This document shows, in pieces, positions 7,824-16,861 of a stretch of 50,684 nucleotides of DNA. The notes under the pieces are model-generated. The model had not been told where the DNA came from. It saw only the letters and a list, made by a program, of their open reading frames with translations, and searched no databases. The translations under genes and the position numbers were made by a program. This DNA is from Anaerolineae bacterium (lineage in GTDB: Bacteria; Chloroflexota; Anaerolineae; Anaerolineales; Anaerolineaceae). Where the stretch lies: NCBI GenBank assembly GCA_013177815.1, contig JABLXM010000028.1:1-50684 (forward strand). The letters are read 5' to 3'. How positions within the stretch are numbered: the stretch's first letter is position 1; the number at the start of each line of letters is the position of its first letter.

Positions 7824-8573
7824 TTAGCGTTCCAGCGTCGATTTCATCTCGACCAGTTGCCCAACGACCGAACCATCCATCAACTCATCGCCAACCCGGA
7901 TGATGACACCGCCCAGTATCTTCGGATCGACCAGCCACTCGATCTCGACATCGCTGCCGACGCGAGCCGCCAGGTCCTTTTTAATGGTTGCTTTTTCGTC
8001 ATCCGTCAGGGTCATGGCAGTCGTGACCTCTGCCCGGCTGCCAGCCAAACCGGTCTTGCCTTCCAACAACGTCACCTTGCCGCCCTTGACGCCGGAGAAA
8101 AATTCCTGCAACAATGCGTGCTGCGTGGTGGTATCCTTGATCAGCGATTCACCGATCAACCGTTCGGCAGCCGAAATGGACAGTGCAACCACCTGGCTGC
8201 GCAGTTCACCCAGCATTCGCACCCGTTCCTGTTCCATTTCCGCGACCAGGGCGGTGCGTTCGTTGGCGAGTTCAGCTTCGGCGGCGGTTCGGATTTCGCG
8301 TGCGGCGGCATCCGCCCGAGTCGACGCTTCGCTCACCACCTCGGAGGCTTTGCGCCTGGCTTCTTCGATGATCTGATTGGCTTCGGTCTCGGCGTTGGCG
8401 CGCGCTTCGGATGCAATGCGGGCATCCTCCAGGCTCTGGGCGACCGTTTCGCGACGCTTGTCGAGCATGTTCATCAGTGGTTTGAAAACCCAGGCGCGCA
8501 GCACCACGAAGATGATGGCAAAATTGAATATCTGGACCAGTAACAGTCCCAGGTTGATTCCCAGTTTTTCCAC
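7824..8573 (-). CDS. ATP synthase b subunit fused to the C-terminal part of delta
   Basis: A 249-residue peripheral-stalk protein. Residues 8-28 form one membrane helix and about 30-140 a long charged coiled coil, as in subunit b (AtpF). Residues 180-245 match the C-terminal domain of delta (AtpH): MTLTDDEKATIKKDL, VDPKILGGVIIRVGDELMDGSV. The helical N-terminal domain of delta, normally about 105 residues, is not present between them. The start is GTG with GGAGAG just upstream. It follows atpE and is the last gene before the terminator; alpha, gamma, beta and epsilon genes are not here. b-delta fusions are known in other bacteria, but those I know keep the whole delta. Confidence 0.9.
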   Translation of the reverse strand: MEKLGINLGLLLVQIFNFAIIFVVLRAWVFKPLMNMLDKRRETVAQSLEDARIASEARANAETEANQIIEEARRKASEVVSEASTRADAAAREIRTAAEAELANERTALVAEMEQERVRMLGELRSQVVALSISAAERLIGESLIKDTTTQHALLQEFFSGVKGGKVTLLEGKTGLAGSRAEVTTAMTLTDDEKATIKKDLAARVGSDVEIEWLVDPKILGGVIIRVGDELMDGSVVGQLVEMKSTLER

Positions 8574-8595
8574 AGGTCTCTCCTTATCCCCAGGA

Positions 8596-8832
8596 CTAGA
8601 GCACGAACAACATCAAGAACGCAATAACCAAGCAGTAGATGGCGATGGCTTCAGAGAATGCGATGCCCAAGATCATGTTGGTGAGCAGGTTGCCATAACT
8701 ATCCGGGTTGCGCGCCATGCCCTCCAAAGCGCCCTGGACGCTCAAGCCAATCCCAACTCCTGCACCCAGCGCTCCGATCATGGATAAACCCGCCCCAACG
8801 AACTTTGCAGCCTGAACGATAGCCTCTTCCAT
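8596..8832 (-). CDS. atpE: ATP synthase c subunit
   Basis: A 78-residue hairpin protein that forms the rotor ring of Fo. Helix 1 has the glycine-rich GALGAGVGIG, the loop has ARNP, and helix 2 carries the ion-binding carboxylate E61 in AFSEAIAIY. The residue after E61 is Ala, and the helix-1 position that is Gln in sodium-dependent rings is Ile here (I29). The sequence therefore points to proton rather than sodium coupling. A strong AAGGAGG lies 10 nt before the ATG. It lies between atpB and the b/delta gene. Confidence 0.97.
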   Translation of the reverse strand: MEEAIVQAAKFVGAGLSMIGALGAGVGIGLSVQGALEGMARNPDSYGNLLTNMILGIAFSEAIAIYCLVIAFLMLFVL

Positions 8833-8881
8833 ATCTCAAACGCCTCCTTGTAAATATTAATGCCTGATGATTTCTTTAGTG

Positions 8882-9874
8882 TTAGTGATCGCCGTGATCT
8901 TCCAAGCCGTGCCCCTGTGTGGCTTGCGCCATGAACACCATGGTCAACATACCAAAGACGAAAGCTTGGATTAGACCCATGAACAATTCGAACGCATAGA
9001 TCAACGATGGCATGAAGACCGGCAACAGAGAGCCGACCAGCGCCACCAACACGATGCCAGAGAACATGACGCCGAACAAACGGAAGGAAAACGAAAGGAT
9101 CTTGGCAAGTTCCGAAATTGCCTCCAGTAAGCCAACGATAAAATCCATGAAACCAAAGAAAGGTTTCTTGAAGATGGTGGTGAAGTTCAGGAATTTTGAG
9201 AAATAACGCAACCCTTGCGCCCTGAGACCGATCACCTGAGTCATGCCTACCGAGATGAGCGCCAACGCCAGGGTAAAGTTCAAGTCGGTGGAAGGACCGC
9301 GCAGGAAGGAGGTAACAATGTACCCTCCAGCAGCGGCTTCCGTTGGCAGGATGTTATACCAGTTACCACCCAACGCTTGAACCTCTTGCCCGTGCTCGAA
9401 GTGGTGCAAGAAGCCGATCGTTTCGAAACCGGGCAACAACTTGATCAGATTGGCGACCACCACCAGCAGGACGATCGAGGCGAACCAGGGGAAGATCTGC
9501 TTCGCCCACTTACCGGCGGAAGTTTCTGTAAGGTTGTAAAGTATCTCGACCAGAGCTGCCATTGCCCCGGCAACACCTTTGGGCGCCAGATTGCCATCCC
9601 GCAGGGAATTGCGCACAATGAGCGCAATCAGGATGATCACCAAGTCAACCAACAAAAGCGAGGTCAAGGTATTGACCAGGTACAAATCGCCGATCACCGG
9701 CAGGGTGAAAAGCGGCTCTTCCAGCAGCCGTTCCGGCGCCACCTGGATATGCGGGCGTACCGGCGCGGCGATATAATTCACTCCCACGGTGGTAAGGATG
9801 ATAAATAACAGCACCCACCATCGGTTAACCCCCCAGCGCCATTTCTTTTGTGGTTGTTCAGTCACTTCAGTCAT
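8882..9874 (-). CDS. atpB: ATP synthase a subunit
   Basis: The 330-residue membrane stator of Fo that forms the proton half-channels. It has five to six hydrophobic segments and the essential arginine in LSFSFRLFGVMFSG near the C-terminal third. The end, GHGLEDHGDH, is His/Asp rich. I chose the ATG at 9874 because it overlaps the end of atpI by 8 bp (ATGACTGA), typical of coupled translation. An in-frame upstream start at 9964 would add 30 polar residues lying wholly within atpI. Confidence 0.96.
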   Translation of the reverse strand: MTEVTEQPQKKWRWGVNRWWVLLFIILTTVGVNYIAAPVRPHIQVAPERLLEEPLFTLPVIGDLYLVNTLTSLLLVDLVIILIALIVRNSLRDGNLAPKGVAGAMAALVEILYNLTETSAGKWAKQIFPWFASIVLLVVVANLIKLLPGFETIGFLHHFEHGQEVQALGGNWYNILPTEAAAGGYIVTSFLRGPSTDLNFTLALALISVGMTQVIGLRAQGLRYFSKFLNFTTIFKKPFFGFMDFIVGLLEAISELAKILSFSFRLFGVMFSGIVLVALVGSLLPVFMPSLIYAFELFMGLIQAFVFGMLTMVFMAQATQGHGLEDHGDH

Positions 9875-10181
9875 TTGCGTCAATGCTTGGTTTTTCCTCC
9901 TCCCGTTCGATTTTGGGTTGGCTGACTTCGGTGTTGATCCTGGCAACCGTCTTGCGAACCACATACAACATCGTCAGGACGGATACCGGGATGCTGGCAA
10001 TCAACAGCACCAGCGTCATGATCGGTTTGGTGTCCAATCGATTGTCCAACCAAAATCCGAGCAGCACAGAACCTAGAACGATCACCAGCGTGAGAAAGCC
10101 AACCTGACCTACCGCCACCGCCAGGACAACGTTAATAACCTGCTGCTTATGCTTTGTCTTGCCAGGATTGGTCGGTGACAT
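9867..10181 (-). CDS. atpI: AtpI/AtpZ-like assembly protein of ATP synthase
   Basis: A 104-residue protein with two membrane helices (about 16-42 and 53-73), the second ending in YVVRKT, and a charged C-terminal tail. Size, helices and position as first gene of the atp cluster match AtpI or AtpZ proteins, which assist c-ring assembly or ion supply. AtpI and AtpZ cannot be told apart by eye. Its start lies only 8 nt after a TATAAT box, and 34 nt separate it from the nuoN stop. Confidence 0.8.
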   Translation of the reverse strand: MSPTNPGKTKHKQQVINVVLAVAVGQVGFLTLVIVLGSVLLGFWLDNRLDTKPIMTLVLLIASIPVSVLTMLYVVRKTVARINTEVSQPKIEREEEKPSIDAND

Positions 10182-10189
10182 ATTCTCAA

Positions 10190-10198
10190 ATTATATCA
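10190..10198 (-). promoter_or_regulatory. Extended -10 promoter directly in front of atpI
   Basis: On the - strand the element reads TGATATAAT. Only 8 nt (TTGAGAAT) separate it from the atpI ATG, so a transcript from here would have almost no 5' leader. No -35 match is seen. The cluster may also be read from nuo, since no terminator intervenes. Confidence 0.55.
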
Positions 10199-10215
10199 TG
10201 AAGCAAAAATCAGCA

Positions 10216-11664
10216 TCAATGCACCCAGATGGCAGTGGCTGCTTGGGTTGCCCATTCGTAACCGGGCACAAACACCACCCCCAACACCAGCACACCCACC
10301 AGGCAGATCGCCAGCGCGGCTTTCCACGCGCCCGGCAGCGACAGCTTTACCTCCCCTTCCGCCGGCTCATAGATCAATTGCAGCAGCCGCAGGTAGTAGT
10401 ACAACCCCACCACTGTGTTGAGTACACCGATGACAACCAGCCAGATCAGGTTGTTTTGCACGGCAGCAGCGAAGACCAGGAACTTGCCGAAGAAGCCGGC
10501 AAACGGCGGGATGCCGCCCAATGACAGCAGCACCAGCAACAGCGCCACACCCAACCCGGGAGAGCGCCGCCCAAGCCCGCGATAATCCGCCAATTGGTCG
10601 CTGCCCAGACTGCGGCTGGCGACCTCAACGACGCCAAAGGCTGCCAGGTTGGTGACCAGGTAAGCCATCAGGTAGTACATGATGGCGTTGGCGCCGTCGA
10701 CGGAGCCGGTCGCCAGACCGATCAGGATATAACCTGCCTGTGCGATGGAAGAATATGCCAGCAGCCGTTTGATGTTGCGTTGCGGCAGCGCCAGCAGGTT
10801 GCCGACCAGCATGGTAGCCACCGCCAACACCGCCAGCAGCGTCGACCATATGCCCGTCAAGGCGGGGAACGCCACCGCCAACACCCGCATCAGGACGGCA
10901 AAGCCGGCGGCTTTGGATGCAGTCGAGAGAAAGCCCGCCACCGGCGCGGGTGCACCCTCATAGACATCCGGCGCCCAGAAGTGCATCGGCACCGCCGAGA
11001 TCTTGAACGCCAACCCGGCAACCGTCATCAACAACACCAACCCAAGCCCAGCCAACGGGATGGGCACGGTGGAGAATTTCTCCGCCATCAGGTAGAGTTG
11101 GGTCGTACCGGTGAAGCCGTATATGAGACTGAAGGCGTACAACAGGATGGCTGAGGTCATGGCGCCAAACAGCATATATTTCAAGCCCGCTTCGGTGGAT
11201 TTATCGTCGCGGGTGATGAAGCCTGACAAAATGTATAACGGGATGGATGTGGTTTCGATGGCAAGGTACAGCATCACCAGGTCGGCAGCCGAAGCCATCA
11301 GGCTCATGCCCAGCGTGCTGACCAACAGCAGCATGTAGAATTCACCGCGTTTGCCGATTTGCGGGTCGTCCATCGAGAACAACGCCGTCACGCCTGCGCC
11401 AAGCAGGAAGAGCATACGGAAGACATAACCCGCCTGGTCGAAGCGCAACATGCCGCCCCAAACCAGCAAACCCTCCTGCCCGGGGTTGGCAAAAAACAGC
11501 GTGAGGAGCGCGATGACCAGCACGCCGGCAAATGTCAGCCAGCCGAGGTACCGGCTGGCACGCTCGCGCAGGAGCACTTCCAAACCGAGCACCAGGGCGC
11601 ACAAAACCAGCAGCCCGATCTCCGGCAGCAAACTCACCCAGACCAGTGTCGACTCAACGTTCAT
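10216..11664 (-). CDS. nuoN: NADH-quinone oxidoreductase subunit N
   Basis: An antiporter-like proton-pumping subunit in the membrane arm of complex I, 482 residues with about 14 helices. The key lysines of NuoN are visible: AFKISAVP in TM7, STASKAAG in TM8 and FFGKFLV in TM12. The motif HFWAPDVYEGAPAPV is characteristic of NuoN. I chose the ATG at 11664, which overlaps the upstream stop region (TAATATG) behind GGAGG; the frame runs 8 codons further up. It is last in the nuo cluster, 34 nt before atpI. Confidence 0.96.
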   Translation of the reverse strand: MNVESTLVWVSLLPEIGLLVLCALVLGLEVLLRERASRYLGWLTFAGVLVIALLTLFFANPGQEGLLVWGGMLRFDQAGYVFRMLFLLGAGVTALFSMDDPQIGKRGEFYMLLLVSTLGMSLMASAADLVMLYLAIETTSIPLYILSGFITRDDKSTEAGLKYMLFGAMTSAILLYAFSLIYGFTGTTQLYLMAEKFSTVPIPLAGLGLVLLMTVAGLAFKISAVPMHFWAPDVYEGAPAPVAGFLSTASKAAGFAVLMRVLAVAFPALTGIWSTLLAVLAVATMLVGNLLALPQRNIKRLLAYSSIAQAGYILIGLATGSVDGANAIMYYLMAYLVTNLAAFGVVEVASRSLGSDQLADYRGLGRRSPGLGVALLLVLLSLGGIPPFAGFFGKFLVFAAAVQNNLIWLVVIGVLNTVVGLYYYLRLLQLIYEPAEGEVKLSLPGAWKAALAICLVGVLVLGVVFVPGYEWATQAATAIWVH

Positions 11665-11665
11665 A

Positions 11666-13138
11666 TTACCCGCCTCCCAGTAAGGCAAGGATGTGATCCA
11701 CGCCGGATTCCATCATGGGGGTCATGATGGACGGGAACAATCCCAGCGCCACCATCCAACCAGCCAGCAGGGCAATGACGATCTTATCCCGGATGGTGAT
11801 ATCGCCAACGCTTTGCTCGAATTTCGACGGGAGTTCACCGAAGAACACCCGCCGCACGACCACGAAGATATAAGCAGCCGTCACCAGCACACCGATGATG
11901 GCGATGATGGCTACCGGCGGCGCAACCCGCCAGACGCCCATGAAGATCGGAAACTCGGCGACGAAGCCCGAAAAGCCGGGCATGCCCATCGAAACCAGAC
12001 CGGCGATGATGAACCCAACCGCCGCCCACGGCATCTTGCGCACCAGACCGCCCAGGTTGGCGATCTCGCGGTCATGGGTGCGGTCATAGACCATACCGAC
12101 GATTGCGAAGAAAAGCGCCGTCATGATGCCGTGCGAGAACATCTGCATCCCCGCGCCCACCAAGCCCTGCCGGTTGAGGCTGGCGAAACCGATCAGCACC
12201 AACCCCATGTGCGAAACTGAAGAATAACCAATGACGTACTTGAAATCCTTCTGGATCATGGCGATGAACGCGCCGTAGACCACGTTGATGGTGCCAAGGA
12301 TCAGGATCAACCACGCCCAACTGCGGGCGCCCTCCGGCAACAGCATGATGCCAACCCGCAGGGCGGCGAAGGCGCCGACCTTCATCTCCACCCCCGCCAG
12401 CAGCATCGAAACGGCTGTGGGCGCGGCGACGTGACCATCCGGCGCCCAGTTGTGCAACGGGAAGATGCCCGCCAGGATGCCAAAGCCGATGAACACCACC
12501 GGGAACCAAATCCGCTGGAAGCCGATAGCAAAGCCAGCCTGCTCCAGCGCCAGCATATCAAAGGTGCGCATCCCGGCACCGAAGTAGATCGCCAGTGCAC
12601 CAACCAGCGCCAACACCGAACCCAAATACAAGTATAGTGTCAGTTTCATGCCGCCATAGGAGCGCGTTTTGGGGTAACCCCACAGCACGATCATCAGGAA
12701 CTTGGGAAAAACCGCAAGTTCGAAGAAGAAGAACAGCATAAAAAGGTCCAGCGAGGCGAACACCCCAACCACGCTGGCGCCCAGGAACATCAGGTAAGCG
12801 AAGTATTCCCGTTGGCGTTCGCTAATATTCCAGGAGACCAGCACACCGCAGAAGACCACCAATGCCGCCAGCATGATCAGCGGTACGCTGATGCCGTCCA
12901 CCCCAACGTAATAGGAAATCCCCAACGCCGGCAACCAATCGACCCGCTCCAGGAACTGGTAGCCGACCACCTCCGGTCGGAAGGAGAGATACAAGACTGC
13001 CGCCAGAACCAGCATCAGCGAGGCTGCCGCCAACGCGACTGCGCGCAACAAATTCTTTCTATCGGCAGGCAGTATCAGCAATAGCACACCGGCGACCAGT
13101 GGTATGAAAATGAGAGCGCTCAAAATTGGAAAATGCAT
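11666..13138 (-). CDS. Second NuoM-like antiporter subunit, TM7 lysine missing
   Basis: A 490-residue NuoM-type subunit with about 14 helices. It carries the TM5 glutamate (E140, FFFFE), the TM8 lysine (K253, GVEMKVG) and the TM12 glutamate (GFVAEFP). The TM7 lysine that is central in E. coli NuoM (K234) falls on L222 in GFGILAGIFPLHNW, and the proline two positions on is glycine. The PDGH instead of PDAH marks a distinct NuoM branch found more widely. It lies directly after another NuoM gene and before nuoN, so the complex likely has an extra antiporter-type module or an altered one. Confidence 0.92.
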   Translation of the reverse strand: MHFPILSALIFIPLVAGVLLLILPADRKNLLRAVALAAASLMLVLAAVLYLSFRPEVVGYQFLERVDWLPALGISYYVGVDGISVPLIMLAALVVFCGVLVSWNISERQREYFAYLMFLGASVVGVFASLDLFMLFFFFELAVFPKFLMIVLWGYPKTRSYGGMKLTLYLYLGSVLALVGALAIYFGAGMRTFDMLALEQAGFAIGFQRIWFPVVFIGFGILAGIFPLHNWAPDGHVAAPTAVSMLLAGVEMKVGAFAALRVGIMLLPEGARSWAWLILILGTINVVYGAFIAMIQKDFKYVIGYSSVSHMGLVLIGFASLNRQGLVGAGMQMFSHGIMTALFFAIVGMVYDRTHDREIANLGGLVRKMPWAAVGFIIAGLVSMGMPGFSGFVAEFPIFMGVWRVAPPVAIIAIIGVLVTAAYIFVVVRRVFFGELPSKFEQSVGDITIRDKIVIALLAGWMVALGLFPSIMTPMMESGVDHILALLGGG

Positions 13139-13146
13139 CGGTCACC

Positions 13147-14664
13147 TCAACTCAAGAACCAGCGGGATACCGCCTGATTGATCAGTTCCATGATCCAGGA
13201 GGGCAATAAGCCGGTCAGCAACAGCAGGATCATCGGCGGGATGATGACCACCAGTTCGCGCGCGGTGATCTCGTTCAGCTTGCCCGTCCACTTTTCGTTG
13301 AACGGACCGGTCAAAACCTTCTTGATCGCCTTGAGCACATAGGCGCCGGTGAAGAACAGACCGAGCATGCTGACGGCGGTCGCCAGGGGAAAAACCTGCC
13401 AGCTCCCCACCACCACCTGGAACTCGGCGACAAAACCGCCCAAACCCGGCAGCCCCAGCGACGCCATTGATACGAACAGCAGGATTGTCCCATAGACCGG
13501 CAGGGTGGCGTAAAGACCTCCAAATTCCTTCAAGTCGCGGGTGTGGGTGCGGTCATATAACACCCCGACCAGGAAGAACATACCGGCGGAAGAAAGCCCG
13601 TGCATCAGCATCTGCAACACAGCGCCGTTGACCGCCATGACCGCCGTCGTGCTGCCTATCGCGCGCGCGGCGGCGGCGATTCCCAGCACGACGAATCCCA
13701 TGTGATTGATGGAGGAATATGCCACCAGGCGTTTGAAATCATCCTGACCGAACGCCCCCAACCCACCCATGATGATGGAAAGCGCACCCAGTAACGCCAA
13801 CCAGCCGGCGTACTGGTAAGATTCCTGCGGGAAGAGTGGAAGCACCAGGCGCAGGAATCCATAGGCGCCCAGTTTAAGTAGGACCCCCGCCAGGATCATC
13901 GACCCAGCGGTGGGCGCCTCGGTGTGGGCATCCGGCAGCCAGGTGTGCATGGGGAATATGGGCACTTTGACGGCGAATGCCACCACGAACGCCCAGAAAG
14001 TGATCGTTTTCACCGTCTCCACCGGCAGTCCGAACAAACTGCCTTCGGTGATGGCAGTCCAGCGTTCGAACAGCACCGGCAGGTCGTATGAGCCGACCAC
14101 CACGCCTATCATCTGCGTCGCCAACAGCAGCCCAAGCGAACCGCCCATCGTGAACAGGATGAACTTCAACGAGGCATAATTCCGGCGTGTGCCGCCCCAC
14201 TGATTGATCAGGAAGTACATCGGCACCAGCCCGACCTCCCAAAAGACAAAGAACAACAGCAAATCCAACGACAGGAAGACCCCCAGCATACCGGTCTCCA
14301 GCAATAAGAACAGAATCATATAAGCTTTGACCCGGTCGGTAATGTTGAACGAGGTCAGGATCGCCAGCGGGGTCAGAAAAGTGGTCAACAACACCAGCGC
14401 CAGCGATATGCCGTCCACCCCCAGATGGTAAGTGGCATTGACAACCGAGTACCAGGCAACCTGTTCTTCGAACTGGAATCCGGTCAACCCACCGCGGAAG
14501 CCCGCCCAAACCGCCAGGCTGAGGATGAAAGACAACAAACTGGCAGTCAGCGCAGTGTAACGCAACAACTTCAGGTTTCGCGACGGCAGGAAGAGCAACA
14601 CGACCGCCCCGGCTGTTGGCAGGAACAGGATCAAAGTCAGGAGATGCTCAGAAATCCATTGCAT
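13147..14664 (-). CDS. nuoM: NADH-quinone oxidoreductase subunit M
   Basis: A 505-residue antiporter-like pump subunit of complex I with canonical key residues: E143 (FFVFWEVG), K233 (AFAVKVPIFPMHTW), K264 (GVLLKLG) and the TM12 glutamate (GFVAEFQ). PDAHTEAPTAGS is the family signature. I chose the ATG at 14664 because GGAGG precedes it closely; an in-frame TTG at 14676 is part of that Shine-Dalgarno region. It lies between nuoL and a second NuoM-like gene. Confidence 0.96.
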   Translation of the reverse strand: MQWISEHLLTLILFLPTAGAVVLLFLPSRNLKLLRYTALTASLLSFILSLAVWAGFRGGLTGFQFEEQVAWYSVVNATYHLGVDGISLALVLLTTFLTPLAILTSFNITDRVKAYMILFLLLETGMLGVFLSLDLLLFFVFWEVGLVPMYFLINQWGGTRRNYASLKFILFTMGGSLGLLLATQMIGVVVGSYDLPVLFERWTAITEGSLFGLPVETVKTITFWAFVVAFAVKVPIFPMHTWLPDAHTEAPTAGSMILAGVLLKLGAYGFLRLVLPLFPQESYQYAGWLALLGALSIIMGGLGAFGQDDFKRLVAYSSINHMGFVVLGIAAAARAIGSTTAVMAVNGAVLQMLMHGLSSAGMFFLVGVLYDRTHTRDLKEFGGLYATLPVYGTILLFVSMASLGLPGLGGFVAEFQVVVGSWQVFPLATAVSMLGLFFTGAYVLKAIKKVLTGPFNEKWTGKLNEITARELVVIIPPMILLLLTGLLPSWIMELINQAVSRWFLS

Positions 14665-14679
14665 ATTTTCCTCCAACCG

Positions 14680-16860
14680 CTAGACCAGCACCAGGGCGTA
14701 GAACAACACCCCCGTCAGGATCAACAGGAACATCGCCATGACCATGTACTGCTGGATGCGCCCGGTATGAAAACGCCGCAGCCAACCACCGAACTTTCCG
14801 GTGCCTGAGGCAACCGCATTGCCGGTGTTGGTGATGACCAGCAGGTCGATCCAGCGCAACAATTGCCTGCCCAACCACAACCCAAAGTTGGCAATGCCAT
14901 GCAGGATGCCGTCCAAAATGCCGAGGTCGATCCATTTCGCCACCAGCGTCTCAGAGACCCAGACAGCCGGGCGAATGAAAACCAGGGAATAAAGCTCATC
15001 GACGTAGAATTTGTTCTGGATCAGGCTGTAGACCGGACCCAACCCTCGCTCGAGGATATCCACCTGACCGGCAGCCTGGCGGCGATATGCCAGCCATCCG
15101 AGCGTCAGACCGCCCAATGCGACGATCAGCGAGGTCCACAACGGGATATTGCTGTGATGCAGCGCTGCCTCCCCATGCGTCAACAACATGCCACCCAGGA
15201 ATTCATCCAACCAGTTGGGCAGTATGCCCCCAATCAACGGGAAGTCCTGCGGGATGCCAACCCAACCCAGCGTGACGGAAAAGAACGCCAGAACCGCCAG
15301 CGGTAGGGTCATCTCGCGGCGTGATTCCTGGGCGTGACCGGCTGCGGTTGTGCGCGGCTGCCCCAGGAAGGTCAATGTGATCAAGCGCATGGTGTAAAAA
15401 GCGGTCAACAAAGCAGCCACCGCCAGGGTGACGAAAACCACCCAATTGCCGCCATTGAAAGCCCCCGCCAGGATTTCATCTTTCGACCAGAAGCCGGCAG
15501 TGACCAGTGGAAAACCCGCCAGCGCCATGCCGCCCGCCAGGAAAGTCCAAAAGGTCAGCGGCATGGTACGGCGCAGACCGCCCATGTTGCGCATATCCTG
15601 TGGGTCCAGGTGTTCGCCGGTGTGCATCACGCCATGTTCCATGCCATGGATGACCGAGCCGGAACCCAGGAACAACAAAGCCTTGAAGAAGGCATGGGTC
15701 ACCAGGTGAAAAGCGGCGGCAACGAAGGAGCCAACCCCAACGGCAGCCAGCATGAACCCCAACTGTGAAATGGTCGAATACGCCAGTACCCGTTTGATGT
15801 CGTTTTGACCGAGCGCGATGACCGCCGCAAAGATCGCCGTAAAGGTGCCGATCGTCGCCACCACCTGCATCGCCGGCGTCAGCGCCTCACCCGGCTGCCA
15901 TCCGGCGGTCAGCAATGGGAAGAAGCGCACCATCAGGTAAACGCCAGCCGAAACCATGGTGGCGGCATGGATCATGGCAGAGACCGGCGTGGGACCTTCC
16001 ATGGCATCCGGCAGCCAGACGTGCAGCGGGAATTGTGCCGATTTGCCAATCGTACCGATAAAGAGCAGAATGGCGATCAAGCCCGCCCAAGAGAGACCCA
16101 GCACTGGGCTTGTCGCGGCTGCCAGTTCACCCAACACAGCCGGGTTGGCGAGGGTAGCACGGAAGTTCAGTGTGCCGGTGACCTGGTAGAGCGCCGCCAA
16201 GCCAAGCAGCATGAATACATCCCCGATACGAGTGGTGAGGAAGGCTTTCATGCCGGCATCGCGGGCGGAAGGCTTGGCGTACCAGAACCCGATCAACAGG
16301 TAGGAACATAACCCCATCACCTCCCAGCCGATATAGAGCGTCAACAGGTTATCCGTCACCACCAACAGGTACATCCCAAAAGCGAACAGGGAGATCAAGG
16401 CGAAGAAACGCGAATACATCGGTTCGACCGAGGGCACGTGCTGCGCCTGCCCGTTTGCATCGGTGATGTGCGCGCCCTTGGGTGGCAGCCCGGGGCGATC
16501 ATGTTCTCCATCCGGTTGACCGAAGTTGTGATAGCCAACGCTATAGATGAAGATCATGAGCACGGTCCAGGAGACAAAGAACAACGTGACCACCGTCAAC
16601 GGGTCCACCAAGATGCCGATGCGGATGGGATCATTCGCCAGCGGCAGCCAGGCAATATCCGAAACGATCGGCGTCTGAGCCAATTTGGGCATACGCAACG
16701 CCTGGATGATGACCAGCATGCTCGCCAACCAGGATACACCCGCCGAGCCTATCGCCAGCCCGTGGCTGAGCTTGCGCCGGCGATGCGTGAGCAATACGAT
16801 CAAACCAAAGGCAAGCAAGGGCGGGAGCGGGATCAACCAGACCAGGGTTTGTATTGTCAT
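14680..16860 (-). CDS. nuoL: NADH-quinone oxidoreductase subunit L
   Basis: The distal pump subunit of complex I, 726 residues, longer than the 613 of E. coli. Key residues are present: the TM5 glutamate (YIGWEVMG), the TM7 lysine (GTIGKSAQFPLHVWLPDAM), MIHAATMV and the TM12 lysine (GFWSKDEI). The extra length is partly an insertion of about 33 residues after VGYHNF and partly a long C-terminal region with NKFYVDELY and a last membrane helix. Many NuoL proteins have this longer tail. The ATG at 16860 follows the nuoK stop as TGATATG. Confidence 0.97.
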   Translation of the reverse strand: MTIQTLVWLIPLPPLLAFGLIVLLTHRRRKLSHGLAIGSAGVSWLASMLVIIQALRMPKLAQTPIVSDIAWLPLANDPIRIGILVDPLTVVTLFFVSWTVLMIFIYSVGYHNFGQPDGEHDRPGLPPKGAHITDANGQAQHVPSVEPMYSRFFALISLFAFGMYLLVVTDNLLTLYIGWEVMGLCSYLLIGFWYAKPSARDAGMKAFLTTRIGDVFMLLGLAALYQVTGTLNFRATLANPAVLGELAAATSPVLGLSWAGLIAILLFIGTIGKSAQFPLHVWLPDAMEGPTPVSAMIHAATMVSAGVYLMVRFFPLLTAGWQPGEALTPAMQVVATIGTFTAIFAAVIALGQNDIKRVLAYSTISQLGFMLAAVGVGSFVAAAFHLVTHAFFKALLFLGSGSVIHGMEHGVMHTGEHLDPQDMRNMGGLRRTMPLTFWTFLAGGMALAGFPLVTAGFWSKDEILAGAFNGGNWVVFVTLAVAALLTAFYTMRLITLTFLGQPRTTAAGHAQESRREMTLPLAVLAFFSVTLGWVGIPQDFPLIGGILPNWLDEFLGGMLLTHGEAALHHSNIPLWTSLIVALGGLTLGWLAYRRQAAGQVDILERGLGPVYSLIQNKFYVDELYSLVFIRPAVWVSETLVAKWIDLGILDGILHGIANFGLWLGRQLLRWIDLLVITNTGNAVASGTGKFGGWLRRFHTGRIQQYMVMAMFLLILTGVLFYALVLV

Positions 16861-16861
16861 A

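Noticed and set aside
11666-14664. Second NuoM as a pseudogene or assembly duplication
   Set aside because: The two NuoM proteins are clearly different in sequence, both are full length, and each has its own Shine-Dalgarno.
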